12,621 bases of DNA from positions 1 to 12,621 of the forward strand of contig UQJF01000096.1 in assembly GCA_900541315.1 (NCBI GenBank). The letters run 5' to 3'. The notes under the pieces were generated by a model. It saw nothing but the letters and a program-made list of their open reading frames with translations, was not told where the DNA came from and searched no databases. This DNA comes from an uncultured Clostridium sp. (lineage in GTDB: Bacteria; Bacillota; Clostridia; Lachnospirales; Lachnospiraceae). This document shows positions 1 to 6,682 of the stretch, piece after piece. Each line of letters starts with the position of its first letter. Within the stretch, counting starts at the first letter, position 1. The translations under genes and the position numbers were made by a program.

Positions 1-117
1 TCCGCATCCTACGTGATTAGTACAGTTATTTACGAAACGATGTACTAGTTATATATACTCACGACCCACGTGCTATGGCGCTCCACTGCCTGCTATCGCA
101 GGCGGGTCGCCCGTTGA
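1..117. other. Left-edge stub with nested inverted repeats, no recognisable gene
   Basis: This is the sequence downstream of prs, running into the window edge. No reading frame of useful length is present; the longest piece is 15 plus-strand codons ending in TAG at 46-48. Two structured parts are visible. The first is TAGTACA (18-24) facing TGTACTA (41-47). The second is a compact cloverleaf-like block: CGACCC (62-67) pairs with GGGTCG (104-109) and encloses a short hairpin at 70-86 and a perfect 6-bp hairpin GCCTGC/GCAGGC (88-93/98-103, 4-nt loop). No T-run follows any stem on either strand, so it does not look like an intrinsic terminator. It could be a structured RNA, a repeated palindromic element or the end of a mobile element continuing off the window. 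I cannot name it. Confidence 0.5.
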
Positions 118-1305
118 TTAAATTTCTCCATTGTGGCGTCTCTGTACCAGCTTCTGTATCTTGTCTGTTGGAGACAGGGATGCACTGATGGAACGGTCAT
201 GGTTTAAGGAGTTAATGATAGCTGCAGTGTACTTACTCATATCTGCTTCCAGATACCACTTGCGGTCGAAAAGCTCTTTTGGACGATAATTTAAGTTAGT
301 AGTGATCACATAGTCCAGATATCCCTTTTCATAGTATTCATCAAACTTTTCAAGGCCATTGGTAAACAGGCCAAAAGTACAGCATACAATTGCCTTTGCT
401 GCTTTTCTTTCCTTTAATTCCTTACAGGTGTCTAACATGCTCTCGCCGGAAGAGATCATATCATCAATAATAAGAACTGTCTTTCCTTCTACAGAAGATC
501 CCAGGAATTCATGGGCAACGATCGGATTGCGTCCGTTTACTACCTTAGAATAATCACGGCGCTTATAGAACATACCCATATCAACGCCTAAGTTATTTGC
601 CAGATATACAGCACGATTCATAGCACCTTCATCCGGGCTGATGACCATCAGGTGATCTTTATCGATCTGGGTTGTCTTATCATGAGTGAATAATGCCTTA
701 ACAAACTGATAGGTTGGCATAAAATTATCAAATCCGTACAGAGGGATGGCATTCTGCACTCTTGGATCATGGGCATCAAAGGTAATAATGTTCTCAACGC
801 CCATTGCGATCAATTCTTCTAATGCCATAGCGCAGTCTAAGGATTCACGTTTGCTTCTTTTGTGCTGACGGCTTTCATATAAGAAAGGCATAACTACATT
901 TACACGATGTGCAGTTGCCACGCAGGAACCGATAACACGCTTCATATCCTGAAAATGGTCATCTGGTGACATGTGATTGGTGTAGCCGCAAACAGTGTAA
1001 GGAATGCTGTAATTCATTACATCTGCCATTACAAAAATGTCCGTACCTCTGACAGACTCATTGATCACTGCCTTTGCCTCGCCGGTACCAAATCTTGGGC
1101 ACTCAAGATCAAGCAGGTAAGAATCTACATCATATCCACGATAATGCAGGTCTGCCTTGCGGCGCTTTAATTCCTCCATATCGTTGCGGCGGAACTGAAC
1201 GATGTGAGAATCTACCTTAGACGCAAAATCCTTGCAGCTTTCCAGTGCAGCCAGCTTTAAAGGTGCTACCGGAAGAGAGTCGTTGAATACAAAATTATTA
1301 GCCAT
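118..1305 (-). CDS. prs: Ribose-phosphate pyrophosphokinase (PRPP synthetase), long divergent form
   Basis: This enzyme transfers pyrophosphate from ATP to ribose-5-phosphate, making PRPP for purine, pyrimidine, NAD, His and Trp synthesis in the cytoplasm. The two-domain phosphoribosyltransferase-like plan is visible: an ATP-site region around residues 139-150 (PFLYESRQHKR, where most Prs have YARQDR), the metal-binding DAH near 177-179, a KRR loop at 248-250, and the PRPP-binding loop at 278-290 (IIDDMISSGESM, in place of the usual DDMIDTAGT). At 395 aa it is about 80 residues longer than the common 310-320 aa enzyme, with additions at both ends. The ATG has AAGGAG at 1315-1320. The gene is last in the row but has its own promoter in the gap after pgeF. 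The family assignment is firm. Whether it is the main cellular Prs or a second paralogue cannot be told here. Confidence 0.9.
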   Translation of the reverse strand: MANNFVFNDSLPVAPLKLAALESCKDFASKVDSHIVQFRRNDMEELKRRKADLHYRGYDVDSYLLDLECPRFGTGEAKAVINESVRGTDIFVMADVMNYSIPYTVCGYTNHMSPDDHFQDMKRVIGSCVATAHRVNVVMPFLYESRQHKRSKRESLDCAMALEELIAMGVENIITFDAHDPRVQNAIPLYGFDNFMPTYQFVKALFTHDKTTQIDKDHLMVISPDEGAMNRAVYLANNLGVDMGMFYKRRDYSKVVNGRNPIVAHEFLGSSVEGKTVLIIDDMISSGESMLDTCKELKERKAAKAIVCCTFGLFTNGLEKFDEYYEKGYLDYVITTNLNYRPKELFDRKWYLEADMSKYTAAIINSLNHDRSISASLSPTDKIQKLVQRRHNGEI

Positions 1306-1349
1306 GAAAGCATACTCCTTTGTCCTATAATGGTCCTTTATCTTATTGT

Positions 1350-1378
1350 TTTATACCATTTTCCATGATAAGGGTCAA
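1350..1378 (-). promoter_or_regulatory. Sigma-A-type promoter for prs
   Basis: On the minus strand a TTGACC -35 box (1373-1378) is followed after exactly 17 bases by TATAAA (1350-1355), a near-consensus housekeeping promoter. It lies in the 163-base gap between the pgeF stop and the prs start and would give a leader of roughly 40 nt ending in the AAGGAG of prs. It implies that prs can be transcribed independently of the upstream lepB-pgeF cluster. No convincing terminator separates pgeF from it, so read-through probably also contributes. Confidence 0.75.
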
Positions 1379-1468
1379 GTATTCCGTAACATTTCCTGAA
1401 AAAATACAATGTTTTCCCAGAATTTTTCTGTTCCTGGTTTTATGAAAAGATCCTGGGAGGACATTACG

Positions 1469-2320
1469 TTATCTCAGCCCCAGAAATGCCCCCATATTGC
1501 CTCTTTCATTTCCCACTTTTCGGTGAGAAAAAAGATATTCGTGGTTGCACATGGTACAGATATTGGTAGTATGGATATTTTCCGGCTTTACCCCGGCTTC
1601 CATGAAAATGATTTCATTGGCACGCCACAGGTCTAGCTGGTACTTGTCCGGACGTTTTCCCAGAGCAATGATCTCATTATGCCACTCCGGTTTGAAGCTT
1701 TCCATAAACGCCTCTGCCACTTCTTCTCCCACTTCAAAACAATCCTTACAGATACTTGGGCCAATACAGGTGATCAGATCTTTTGGATCTGTTCCAAAGG
1801 CTTTTTTCATGGCATTTATGGTACATTGTCCCATTCTGTTTACAGTGCCGCGCCAACCGGAGTGAGAAAGACCAATCGCTTTATGTTTCAGATCCAGAAA
1901 ATATAGAGGTACACAATCAGCATAAAAGGTTGCCAGAGTAAGCCCCGCTACATTGGTGATCAGTCCGTCCACATCTGTGTAATCCCTTCCCCTTACTACT
2001 CCCTTTCCGGCATCTTCCTCTGTTACAAGCCGCACATTAGTAGTATGAGTCTGCTGGGATGCCACCATCCGGTCTCTGTCAACTCCTAATGCCGCTGCCA
2101 TACGGGTGTAGTTTTCCAGCACATCAGCCGGATCATCTCCCTTGTTCCAGGCAAAATTCATAGTAGCGTATTTTTCCCTGCTTGCACCTCCTAAACGGGT
2201 AGAGAAACCGTTTAACACAAGTCCAGTCTCTTCCAGTACAGAAAAAGAAAGATAGGGAACTCCATTTTTTTCTCTGTTCATAAATATCTTATTTTCATTT
2301 TTATAGTTCCATGGGATCAT
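1469..2320 (-). CDS. pgeF: Peptidoglycan editing factor / multicopper-like YlmD-YfiH family protein
   Basis: This is a member of the YfiH/YlmD/LACC1 family (formerly DUF152, 'polyphenol oxidase'). Members carry purine nucleoside phosphorylase/adenosine deaminase activity, and E. coli YfiH (PgeF) removes mis-incorporated L-Ser from peptidoglycan precursors. The three metal/active-site elements are intact: His92 in QQTHTTNV, Cys136 in YADCVPLYF and His153 in SHSGWRGT. The family block GPSICKDCFEVGEEV starts at residue 187. Its 283 aa is close to the usual 240-280. The chosen ATG has AAGAGG at 2328-2333, 7 bases upstream. An internal Met14 is possible, because the first 13 residues are not part of the conserved fold. 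It sits 38 bases after yraN and probably belongs to the same transcript. The family call is strong; the physiological substrate is inferred. Confidence 0.88.
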   Translation of the reverse strand: MIPWNYKNENKIFMNREKNGVPYLSFSVLEETGLVLNGFSTRLGGASREKYATMNFAWNKGDDPADVLENYTRMAAALGVDRDRMVASQQTHTTNVRLVTEEDAGKGVVRGRDYTDVDGLITNVAGLTLATFYADCVPLYFLDLKHKAIGLSHSGWRGTVNRMGQCTINAMKKAFGTDPKDLITCIGPSICKDCFEVGEEVAEAFMESFKPEWHNEIIALGKRPDKYQLDLWRANEIIFMEAGVKPENIHTTNICTMCNHEYLFSHRKVGNERGNMGAFLGLR

Positions 2321-2358
2321 CTGTCTGCCTCTTTTCTATGTAAATGTGTTCCTGGGAT

Positions 2359-2700
2359 CTAAAAAGCATTTCGTATCAGCTGTATGCTGTCACCGGTTAT
2401 GCCCACCACATCAAAACGGCAGGGCGTATTTTCCGGATAACCGTACCGGCACAGGTAAAACAGGGCTGTACGCCGTATTTTCTCCTGCTTGCGAAAATCC
2501 ACTGCCTCAAAAGGCGAACCGCAGGATACATCTGACCGGTATTTCACCTCTGTAAATACCAGTTCTTTTCCTTCCCTGCACACCAGGTCGATCTCTCCCT
2601 GTCTGCAGCGGAAATTTTTCTCCAAAATGCGAAAGCCCTGCTTTTGCAAAAAAGCAGCCGCTGCTTCTTCGTAACGGCTGCCAATTTCTCTTTTATTCAT
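2359..2700 (-). CDS. yraN: UPF0102 (YraN) family putative endonuclease-fold protein
   Basis: This small protein has the YraN/UPF0102 signature: a G-x-x-x-E start (near residues 7-11), GEIDLV around residues 35-40, and TEVKYR at 50-55. Together these give the E...D...ExK pattern of a PD-(D/E)xK nuclease fold, and the C-terminal RFDVVGI and IRNAF blocks are also typical. The in vivo role of the family is poorly known; Holliday-junction-resolvase-like activity is an inference from the fold. Length (113 aa) is normal. The start is set at the ATG at 2698-2700, which has AGGA 4 bases upstream. A TTG directly before it (2701-2703) would add one residue but is less likely. It lies about 18 bases after rnhB, the common partner of this family, so coexpression with RNase HII is likely. 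Confidence 0.85.
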   Translation of the reverse strand: MNKREIGSRYEEAAAAFLQKQGFRILEKNFRCRQGEIDLVCREGKELVFTEVKYRSDVSCGSPFEAVDFRKQEKIRRTALFYLCRYGYPENTPCRFDVVGITGDSIQLIRNAF

Positions 2701-2718
2701 CAAATCCTATATATTCCC

Positions 2719-3366
2719 CTATACCTCAACAAAATGACCAATAAAGCTTCTTCTGTGGATAGGACATGGCCCAAGCTCCTTCAACGCTTCAATATGCGCC
2801 TTTGTGCCATACCCTTTATGCTTCCCAAAGCCATATCCGGGATAGATCTCATCATATTCCGCCATCATATGATCCCTGGTGACTTTTGCCAGAATGCTGG
2901 CTGCTGCAATAGATACACTTTTAGCATCGCCTTTTACAATAGGGATCTGGGGGATCTCAACCCCTGGAATCGTCACTGCATCATTTAATAAAAGTCCAGG
3001 CTCCACTCCAAGACCTTTTATTGCCTCTCTCATAGCCTCGTAAGTAGCCTGCAGGATATTGATCTCATCGATCCGCTGTGGTGTAGCAATACCTACACTC
3101 CAGGCAAGTGCTTTTTCCTTAATTTCTAAAAACAGTTCTTCCCTGCGCTTTTCAGAAAGCTTTTTGGAATCATTCAAATATAAGATCCGGCAGTCTTTTG
3201 GAAGGATAACAGCACCTGCTGCCACCGGGCCTGCTAAAGGTCCTCTTCCAGCCTCGTCAATGCCGCATATCAGTTCATACCGGGCATTCTCTTTTTCGTA
3301 GGCTTTCATCTCTTCTAAACGGAGCAGTTCTTTTTCCAGTTTTTCACCTTTTAACTCTCTGGCCAT
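2719..3366 (-). CDS. rnhB: Ribonuclease HII
   Basis: This type 2 RNase H cuts the RNA strand of RNA-DNA hybrids and initiates removal of single ribonucleotides from DNA. The four catalytic acids are present: Asp37 and Glu38 in GIDEAGRGPLAGP, Asp129 in LLLNDAV, and Asp165 in AKVTRDHMM. LNDSKKLSEKRR (near 64-75), the GDAKS block (146-150) and HKGYGTKAH (183-191) are further family blocks. A charged N-terminal extension of about 30 residues precedes the catalytic domain; Firmicute RNase HII proteins often carry one. The ATG follows the TAA of ylqF with no gap at all (TAAATG), and an AAGGTG inside the ylqF end serves as ribosome site, so translation is probably coupled to ylqF. Confidence 0.96.
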   Translation of the reverse strand: MARELKGEKLEKELLRLEEMKAYEKENARYELICGIDEAGRGPLAGPVAAGAVILPKDCRILYLNDSKKLSEKRREELFLEIKEKALAWSVGIATPQRIDEINILQATYEAMREAIKGLGVEPGLLLNDAVTIPGVEIPQIPIVKGDAKSVSIAAASILAKVTRDHMMAEYDEIYPGYGFGKHKGYGTKAHIEALKELGPCPIHRRSFIGHFVEV

Positions 3367-4239
3367 TTATTTCACCTTGATCCTGTCTTTGTAATCCTGT
3401 GCTTTTTCCAGACTGATATGGCCTAACTTACCAGCGCGGAAATCGTCTAAAAGCAGCGCTGACGCTCTTGCAAGATCTAATTCCCCGCCTTTCATTAAGC
3501 AGGAACGGCTTCTTGCGATCTCTTCTAATACTTTTACACGGTCTTCTTCTACATTTTCAATACCAAAGCGTTCTTTTATCACCTGTGGATAATCTTTTTC
3601 TAAAAGACTGATCAGTTCACAGGCCAGCTCGTCTTTGTTTAAGATCTGGTCATTAATGGAACCGATGAGTGCCAGATGCAGACCTACCTGCTGGTCCTCA
3701 AAACGAGGCCATAAAATACCAGGTGTATCTAAAAGCTCTAAGGTCTTATTTAAACGGATCCACTGGTTGCCCTTTGTAACACCAGGCTTGTTTCCTGTTT
3801 TTGCACAGGCCTTTCCTGCAAAGGAATTAATAAAGGTAGACTTTCCTACATTTGGGATACCCACTACCATAGTACGAATAGGGCGGTTTAAAATACCTCT
3901 GCGGCGGTCTCTTTCAATTTTCTCCTTACATGCTTCCTGCTGTGCAGTCTGTACCTGTTTTAAGGTTCCTTTGTTACGGGCATCGATCTTTACTACATGG
4001 ATGCCCATGTCCTCAAACATCTGGGCCCACTTGCGGGTTTCTGTCTCATCTGCCAGATCCGCCTTGTTTAACAGGACCATTCTTGCCTTTCCTGCAGCAA
4101 GCTTGTCAATATCCGGGTTACGGCTGGAAAAAGGAACTCTGGCGTCCACCAGCTCGATCACTAAGTCGATCAGCTTGATATCTTCCTGCATTGCCCTTCT
4201 TGCCTTGGTCATATGACCTGGATACCACTGTATATTCAT
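3367..4239 (-). CDS. ylqF: Ribosome biogenesis GTPase RbgA/YlqF (50S assembly)
   Basis: This circularly permuted GTPase acts in late maturation of the 50S subunit. The permuted order is plain: G4 NKAD at 58-61 and a DAR at 86-88 come first, then G1/P-loop GIPNVGKS at 127-134, G2 Thr155 in PGVT, and G3 DTPG at 171-174. The N-terminal IQWYPGHMTKA (3-13) is diagnostic of the YlqF/RbgA subgroup, and a helical ANTAR-like C-terminal domain follows (about 200-285). Its 290 aa is the normal length. The ATG has AAGGAG at 4249-4254, 9 bases upstream, touching the stop of the preceding lepB (gap 15 nt). It directly precedes rnhB, as in Bacillus and most Firmicutes. Confidence 0.96.
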   Translation of the reverse strand: MNIQWYPGHMTKARRAMQEDIKLIDLVIELVDARVPFSSRNPDIDKLAAGKARMVLLNKADLADETETRKWAQMFEDMGIHVVKIDARNKGTLKQVQTAQQEACKEKIERDRRRGILNRPIRTMVVGIPNVGKSTFINSFAGKACAKTGNKPGVTKGNQWIRLNKTLELLDTPGILWPRFEDQQVGLHLALIGSINDQILNKDELACELISLLEKDYPQVIKERFGIENVEEDRVKVLEEIARSRSCLMKGGELDLARASALLLDDFRAGKLGHISLEKAQDYKDRIKVK

Positions 4240-4254
4240 ATATTCTAACTCCTT

Positions 4255-4797
4255 TTACGATACAAAGCCAAGGTTCAGCAGCGGAAGCATGCGAAACCAC
4301 GCCTTGCCCAGTATCTGTTCTCTTTTTACATTTCCAATATTTGGAAAACGGCTGTCTTCACTGCTTCCTCTGTTGTCACCTAACAGAAAATATTCTTTTT
4401 CCCCCAGACGCACCGGATCAGCTGCTCTTCCTGCTAAGGACACTTCCCCCATTTTGTCCTCTTTTAAAGGTTCCCCGTCAATATATACGCGGCTATCACG
4501 GATCTGAACAGTCTCTCCCGGAAGCCCAATGATACGTTTTACATTTTTCTTTCCGTCTTCACGCTCAAATACCACCACATCAAAGCGGTCCGGAGTTCCT
4601 GTTACATAGATAATACGGTTCATAAGGACCACATCCTGGGCGCTTAACTGTGGCTGCATGGAATTGCCGGATATAAGAACCTGCTCACCAAATCCATACA
4701 CTAAAAACCAGCCGCAGGCAATGGCTACTACAATATTTACTACCCATCTTACAGCCTTTCGCAGCCAGGCTGTATCATCATTTATATAGAAATCCAC
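4255..4797 (-). CDS. lepB: Signal peptidase I (first of two), short form
   Basis: This membrane-anchored serine protease removes signal peptides from exported proteins. One N-terminal transmembrane helix spans about residues 17-36. The Ser-Lys catalytic dyad is Ser46 in SGNSMQP and Lys87 in NVKRIIGLPGE, and the family box GDNRGSSEDSRF begins at residue 140. At 180 aa it is the compact Gram-positive type. No ATG is available near the start. The likely start is GTG (4795-4797) with a run of five G (4803-4807) 5 bases upstream as a weak ribosome site. It follows the rplS terminator and a 9-bp tandem repeat, so its expression may be lower than, or regulated separately from, rplS. It lies 15 bases ahead of ylqF. 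Confidence 0.94.
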   Translation of the reverse strand: MDFYINDDTAWLRKAVRWVVNIVVAIACGWFLVYGFGEQVLISGNSMQPQLSAQDVVLMNRIIYVTGTPDRFDVVVFEREDGKKNVKRIIGLPGETVQIRDSRVYIDGEPLKEDKMGEVSLAGRAADPVRLGEKEYFLLGDNRGSSEDSRFPNIGNVKREQILGKAWFRMLPLLNLGFVS

Positions 4798-4816
4798 TGT
4801 TACCCCCGAAAAAACA

Positions 4817-4836
4817 AACCTGTCTGCAACCTGTCT
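4817..4836 (-). repeat. Perfect 9-bp tandem repeat (11-bp period) in the lepB leader
   Basis: On the plus strand AACCTGTCT occurs at 4817-4825 and again at 4828-4836, separated by GC. On the minus strand this reads AGACAGGTT twice. The 11-base period is close to one helical turn, which would put both copies on the same DNA face. It lies between the rplS terminator and the GTG start of lepB, where a promoter or operator would be expected. I see no convincing -35/-10 pair around it, so a regulatory role is only a possibility. Confidence 0.5.
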
Positions 4837-4846
4837 TTTATGAGCT

Positions 4847-4876
4847 AAAAAGGGGCAATTTTCATTGCCCCTTTTT
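4847..4876 (-). terminator. Intrinsic terminator after rplS (likely bidirectional)
   Basis: A perfect 13-bp inverted repeat (4847-4859 with 4864-4876) forms a GGGGCAAT/ATTGCCCC hairpin flanked by A5 and T5. On the minus strand the loop is the stable GAAA tetraloop and the stem is followed by a U-run, so it should stop transcription from rplS. The symmetry would also let it work on the plus strand. It begins 17 bases past the rplS stop codon and separates rplS from lepB-ylqF-rnhB-yraN-pgeF. Confidence 0.9.
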
Positions 4877-4893
4877 AATCGTTTAAACTTAAA

Positions 4894-5241
4894 TTATTTA
4901 ACTAACTCTTTTACCTTAGCAGCCTTACCTACTCTGTCTCTTAAGTAGTTCAGTTTTGCTCTTCTTACTTTACCCTTACGAACAACTTCTACGTTGTCAA
5001 CGCTTGGGGAATGTAATGGCCAGGTCTTCTCAACGCCGATACCATTGGAGTTCTTTCTTACTGTGAAAGTCTCTCTAGCTCCGCCGTTCTGTCTCTTAAT
5101 AACAGTTCCTTCGAAGATCTGGATTCTTTCGCGGTTACCCTCTTTGATCTTGTTGTATACCTTTACAGTATCACCAACATTAAAGCTAGGTACGTTCTCT
5201 TTTAACTGTGCTGCTTCGATATTCTTAATAATTTCGTTCAT
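4894..5241 (-). CDS. rplS: 50S ribosomal protein L19
   Basis: L19 sits at the 30S-50S interface and is needed for 50S structure. The sequence is a clean L19: [10 protein letters not shown] near the N-terminus, then [41 protein letters not shown] and the basic [22 protein letters not shown] tail (quoted in part, in order). The start is placed at the ATG at 5239-5241, giving 115 aa, the normal family length. A perfect AAGGAGG (5250-5256) stands 8 bases upstream. An in-frame ATG at 5257-5259 is rejected because it would make the ribosome site part of the coding sequence. A 126-base gap to the preceding gene and a strong terminator after it suggest that rplS is, or can be, its own transcript. Confidence 0.97.
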   Translation of the reverse strand: MNEIIKNIEAAQLKENVPSFNVGDTVKVYNKIKEGNRERIQIFEGTVIKRQNGGARETFTVRKNSNGIGVEKTWPLHSPSVDNVEVVRKGKVRRAKLNYLRDRVGKAAKVKELVK

Positions 5242-5249
5242 GGTGTGAA

Positions 5250-5256
5250 CCTCCTT
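5250..5256 (-). promoter_or_regulatory. Ribosome binding site fixing the rplS start
   Basis: AAGGAGG on the minus strand, a perfect match to the 16S rRNA tail, lies 8 bases before the ATG at 5241. It decides against the longer frame starting at 5259. Confidence 0.9.
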
Positions 5257-5284
5257 CATCTATTGGATGTTCTTAATACTCTGT

Positions 5285-5343
5285 ATCATAAATCACGTTC
5301 ACAATACTTTAGTAGCAGAGGACCATCTATTCTTGTCACAACG
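5285..5343 (-). promoter_or_regulatory. Possible promoter/leader region of rplS
   Basis: The gap before rplS (5242-5367) contains several partial promoter elements on the minus strand. A GTGACA resembling a -35 box is followed after 19 bases by TACTAA, and a TATGAT stands at 5285-5290 without a good -35 partner. A CTCTG...CAGAG pairing could fold part of the leader. L19 leaders are known autoregulatory elements in Firmicutes, but I cannot match this one to a consensus. Confidence 0.3.
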
Positions 5344-5367
5344 AATTGATATTAGCATAATTTCCCG

Positions 5368-6651
5368 CTAAATGCAAGTACTTTTTCCATCTGTCTTTAA
5401 AATCTGGATACAAACCTTCTTAATACGGTTTCCATTGACTCTGTGAGCAGACAGACGGATGTTTCCAACAGTCACCAATTCTCCCTGAACCGGAATATGA
5501 TCCAGCTTTTCTATCATAAGACCGCCAATGGAATCATAATCTTCTGAATACAGGGAAAGTCCCAGTCTGTCATTTACATCATCCAGGCTCATAGCACCGT
5601 CTACAAGATAAACCCCGTGGCCTAATTTTACAAAATCCTTTTCCTCGTCAGCATCATATTCATCACGGATGTCACCTACGATCTCTTCCAGGATGTCTTC
5701 TAATGTGATCAGGCCTGCTGTGGTTCCGTATTCATCTAAAACTACTGCAATATTATTGGAAGTTTTCCGCATTTCCAGCATCAGCTCTGAAACTTTTTTA
5801 GCTTCAAAGGTATACAGCGGCTTTCTTAAATGATCTTTAATAGAAAAGTTTTCTGCCTCATCTTCAAGCAAAAGATCTTTAATATTTACAATACCTACCA
5901 CATTATCCTTGCTGTCCTGGTAGACCGGAAAACGTGTATACCGGGTCTTACGGAATTTTTCCATCAGCTCTTCGTAATTGGCATCTATATCAATAAAAGT
6001 CATGTTCACTCGGGGAACCATAATATCCCCTGCGACAGAATCATCCAGATCGAACACATTATTGATCATATTCTTTTCATCTGTCTCGATGACACCTTTT
6101 TCATGCCCCACTGCCACAATAGTACGAAGTTCATCTTCTGTCATAACGTCAGTCTTTTTATTAGGATCCACATGAAGCAGGCGCAGAATACCGCCGGACA
6201 TTTTATTTACTGTCCAGATCACAGGTGTGAGGATCATCATTAAAAGATAAATATTTTTTGCACTCTTCATGGCGATCTTATCCGCTTCAAGGGAAGCCAT
6301 GGTCTTCGGTGTGATCTCCCCAAAGATCAGGATCAGGATCGTCAGGACACCAGTAGCAATCCCAACAGCAGCATTTCCAAAAATATCAGCTGCCAGTATA
6401 GTCATAATTGAAGAAGTGGAAAGGTTTACCACATTATTTCCAATAAGTATGGCACTTAGCATTTTACCCTTATTTTCATGAAGCTTCAGCACACAGGCTG
6501 CCGCCTTATTCCCGTCATCTGCAAGAGTACGCATACGAATCTTATTTACCATAGTCAGGGCAGTTTCTGCAGAAGAAAAATAGGCAGATAACGCCAGTAA
6601 AATAACAATAATAATTATACGCAGGGCAACCGTATTGCCTGTTGGATCCAT
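5368..6651 (-). CDS. HlyC/CorC-type CNNM transmembrane protein with CBS pair
   Basis: This protein belongs to the family variously called hemolysin-C, CorC or YhdP/YrkA; Bacillus members such as MpfA are involved in magnesium efflux. The order of domains is clear. A CNNM (DUF21) membrane domain covers residues 1-170, with hydrophobic segments at about 10-27, 66-90, 93-112 and 133-150, the SAYFSSAETALT motif at 22-33 and FGEITPKT at 110-117. Two CBS domains (about 206-262 and 275-330) contain PVY...GIV and LDEYGTTAGLITLEDILEEIVGDI. A CorC/HlyC C-terminal domain follows (about 340-418). The 427 aa is a normal length. The ATG has AAGGAG about 10 bases upstream, and the gene starts 31 bases after trmD. 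Its place between trmD and rplS is unusual. The family is certain; the transported ion is inferred. Confidence 0.92.
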   Translation of the reverse strand: MDPTGNTVALRIIIIVILLALSAYFSSAETALTMVNKIRMRTLADDGNKAAACVLKLHENKGKMLSAILIGNNVVNLSTSSIMTILAADIFGNAAVGIATGVLTILILIFGEITPKTMASLEADKIAMKSAKNIYLLMMILTPVIWTVNKMSGGILRLLHVDPNKKTDVMTEDELRTIVAVGHEKGVIETDEKNMINNVFDLDDSVAGDIMVPRVNMTFIDIDANYEELMEKFRKTRYTRFPVYQDSKDNVVGIVNIKDLLLEDEAENFSIKDHLRKPLYTFEAKKVSELMLEMRKTSNNIAVVLDEYGTTAGLITLEDILEEIVGDIRDEYDADEEKDFVKLGHGVYLVDGAMSLDDVNDRLGLSLYSEDYDSIGGLMIEKLDHIPVQGELVTVGNIRLSAHRVNGNRIKKVCIQILKTDGKSTCI

Positions 6652-6682
6652 TTTTCTCTATCTCCTTAAAATCTTATATCGC

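Noticed and set aside
114..125. GTTGATTAAATT at the end of prs recurring at the end of the second lepB (11889-11900, opposite strand)
   Set aside because: Both cover stop codons in AT-rich context in opposite orientation. Twelve bases with no flanking similarity is best read as chance.
1404..1468. Possible terminator after pgeF (CCA-GAA/TTC-TGG pairing with a nearby T6)
   Set aside because: The stem is short and bulged, and the T-run starts about 12 bases after it, so it does not meet the usual intrinsic terminator pattern.
3635..4216. Long plus-strand open frame of 193 codons
   Set aside because: It lies entirely opposite ylqF, a strongly conserved GTPase gene. The translation has no recognisable domain and a composition typical of antisense shadow frames.
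5242..5259. Upstream ATG for rplS adding six residues
   Set aside because: The perfect AAGGAGG ribosome site would be inside the extension, and the shorter form matches the normal L19 length.
5830..6243. Plus-strand open frame of 137 codons opposite the CorC-type gene
   Set aside because: It is a shadow of the conserved CBS/CNNM coding sequence. No good ribosome site or known family is visible.
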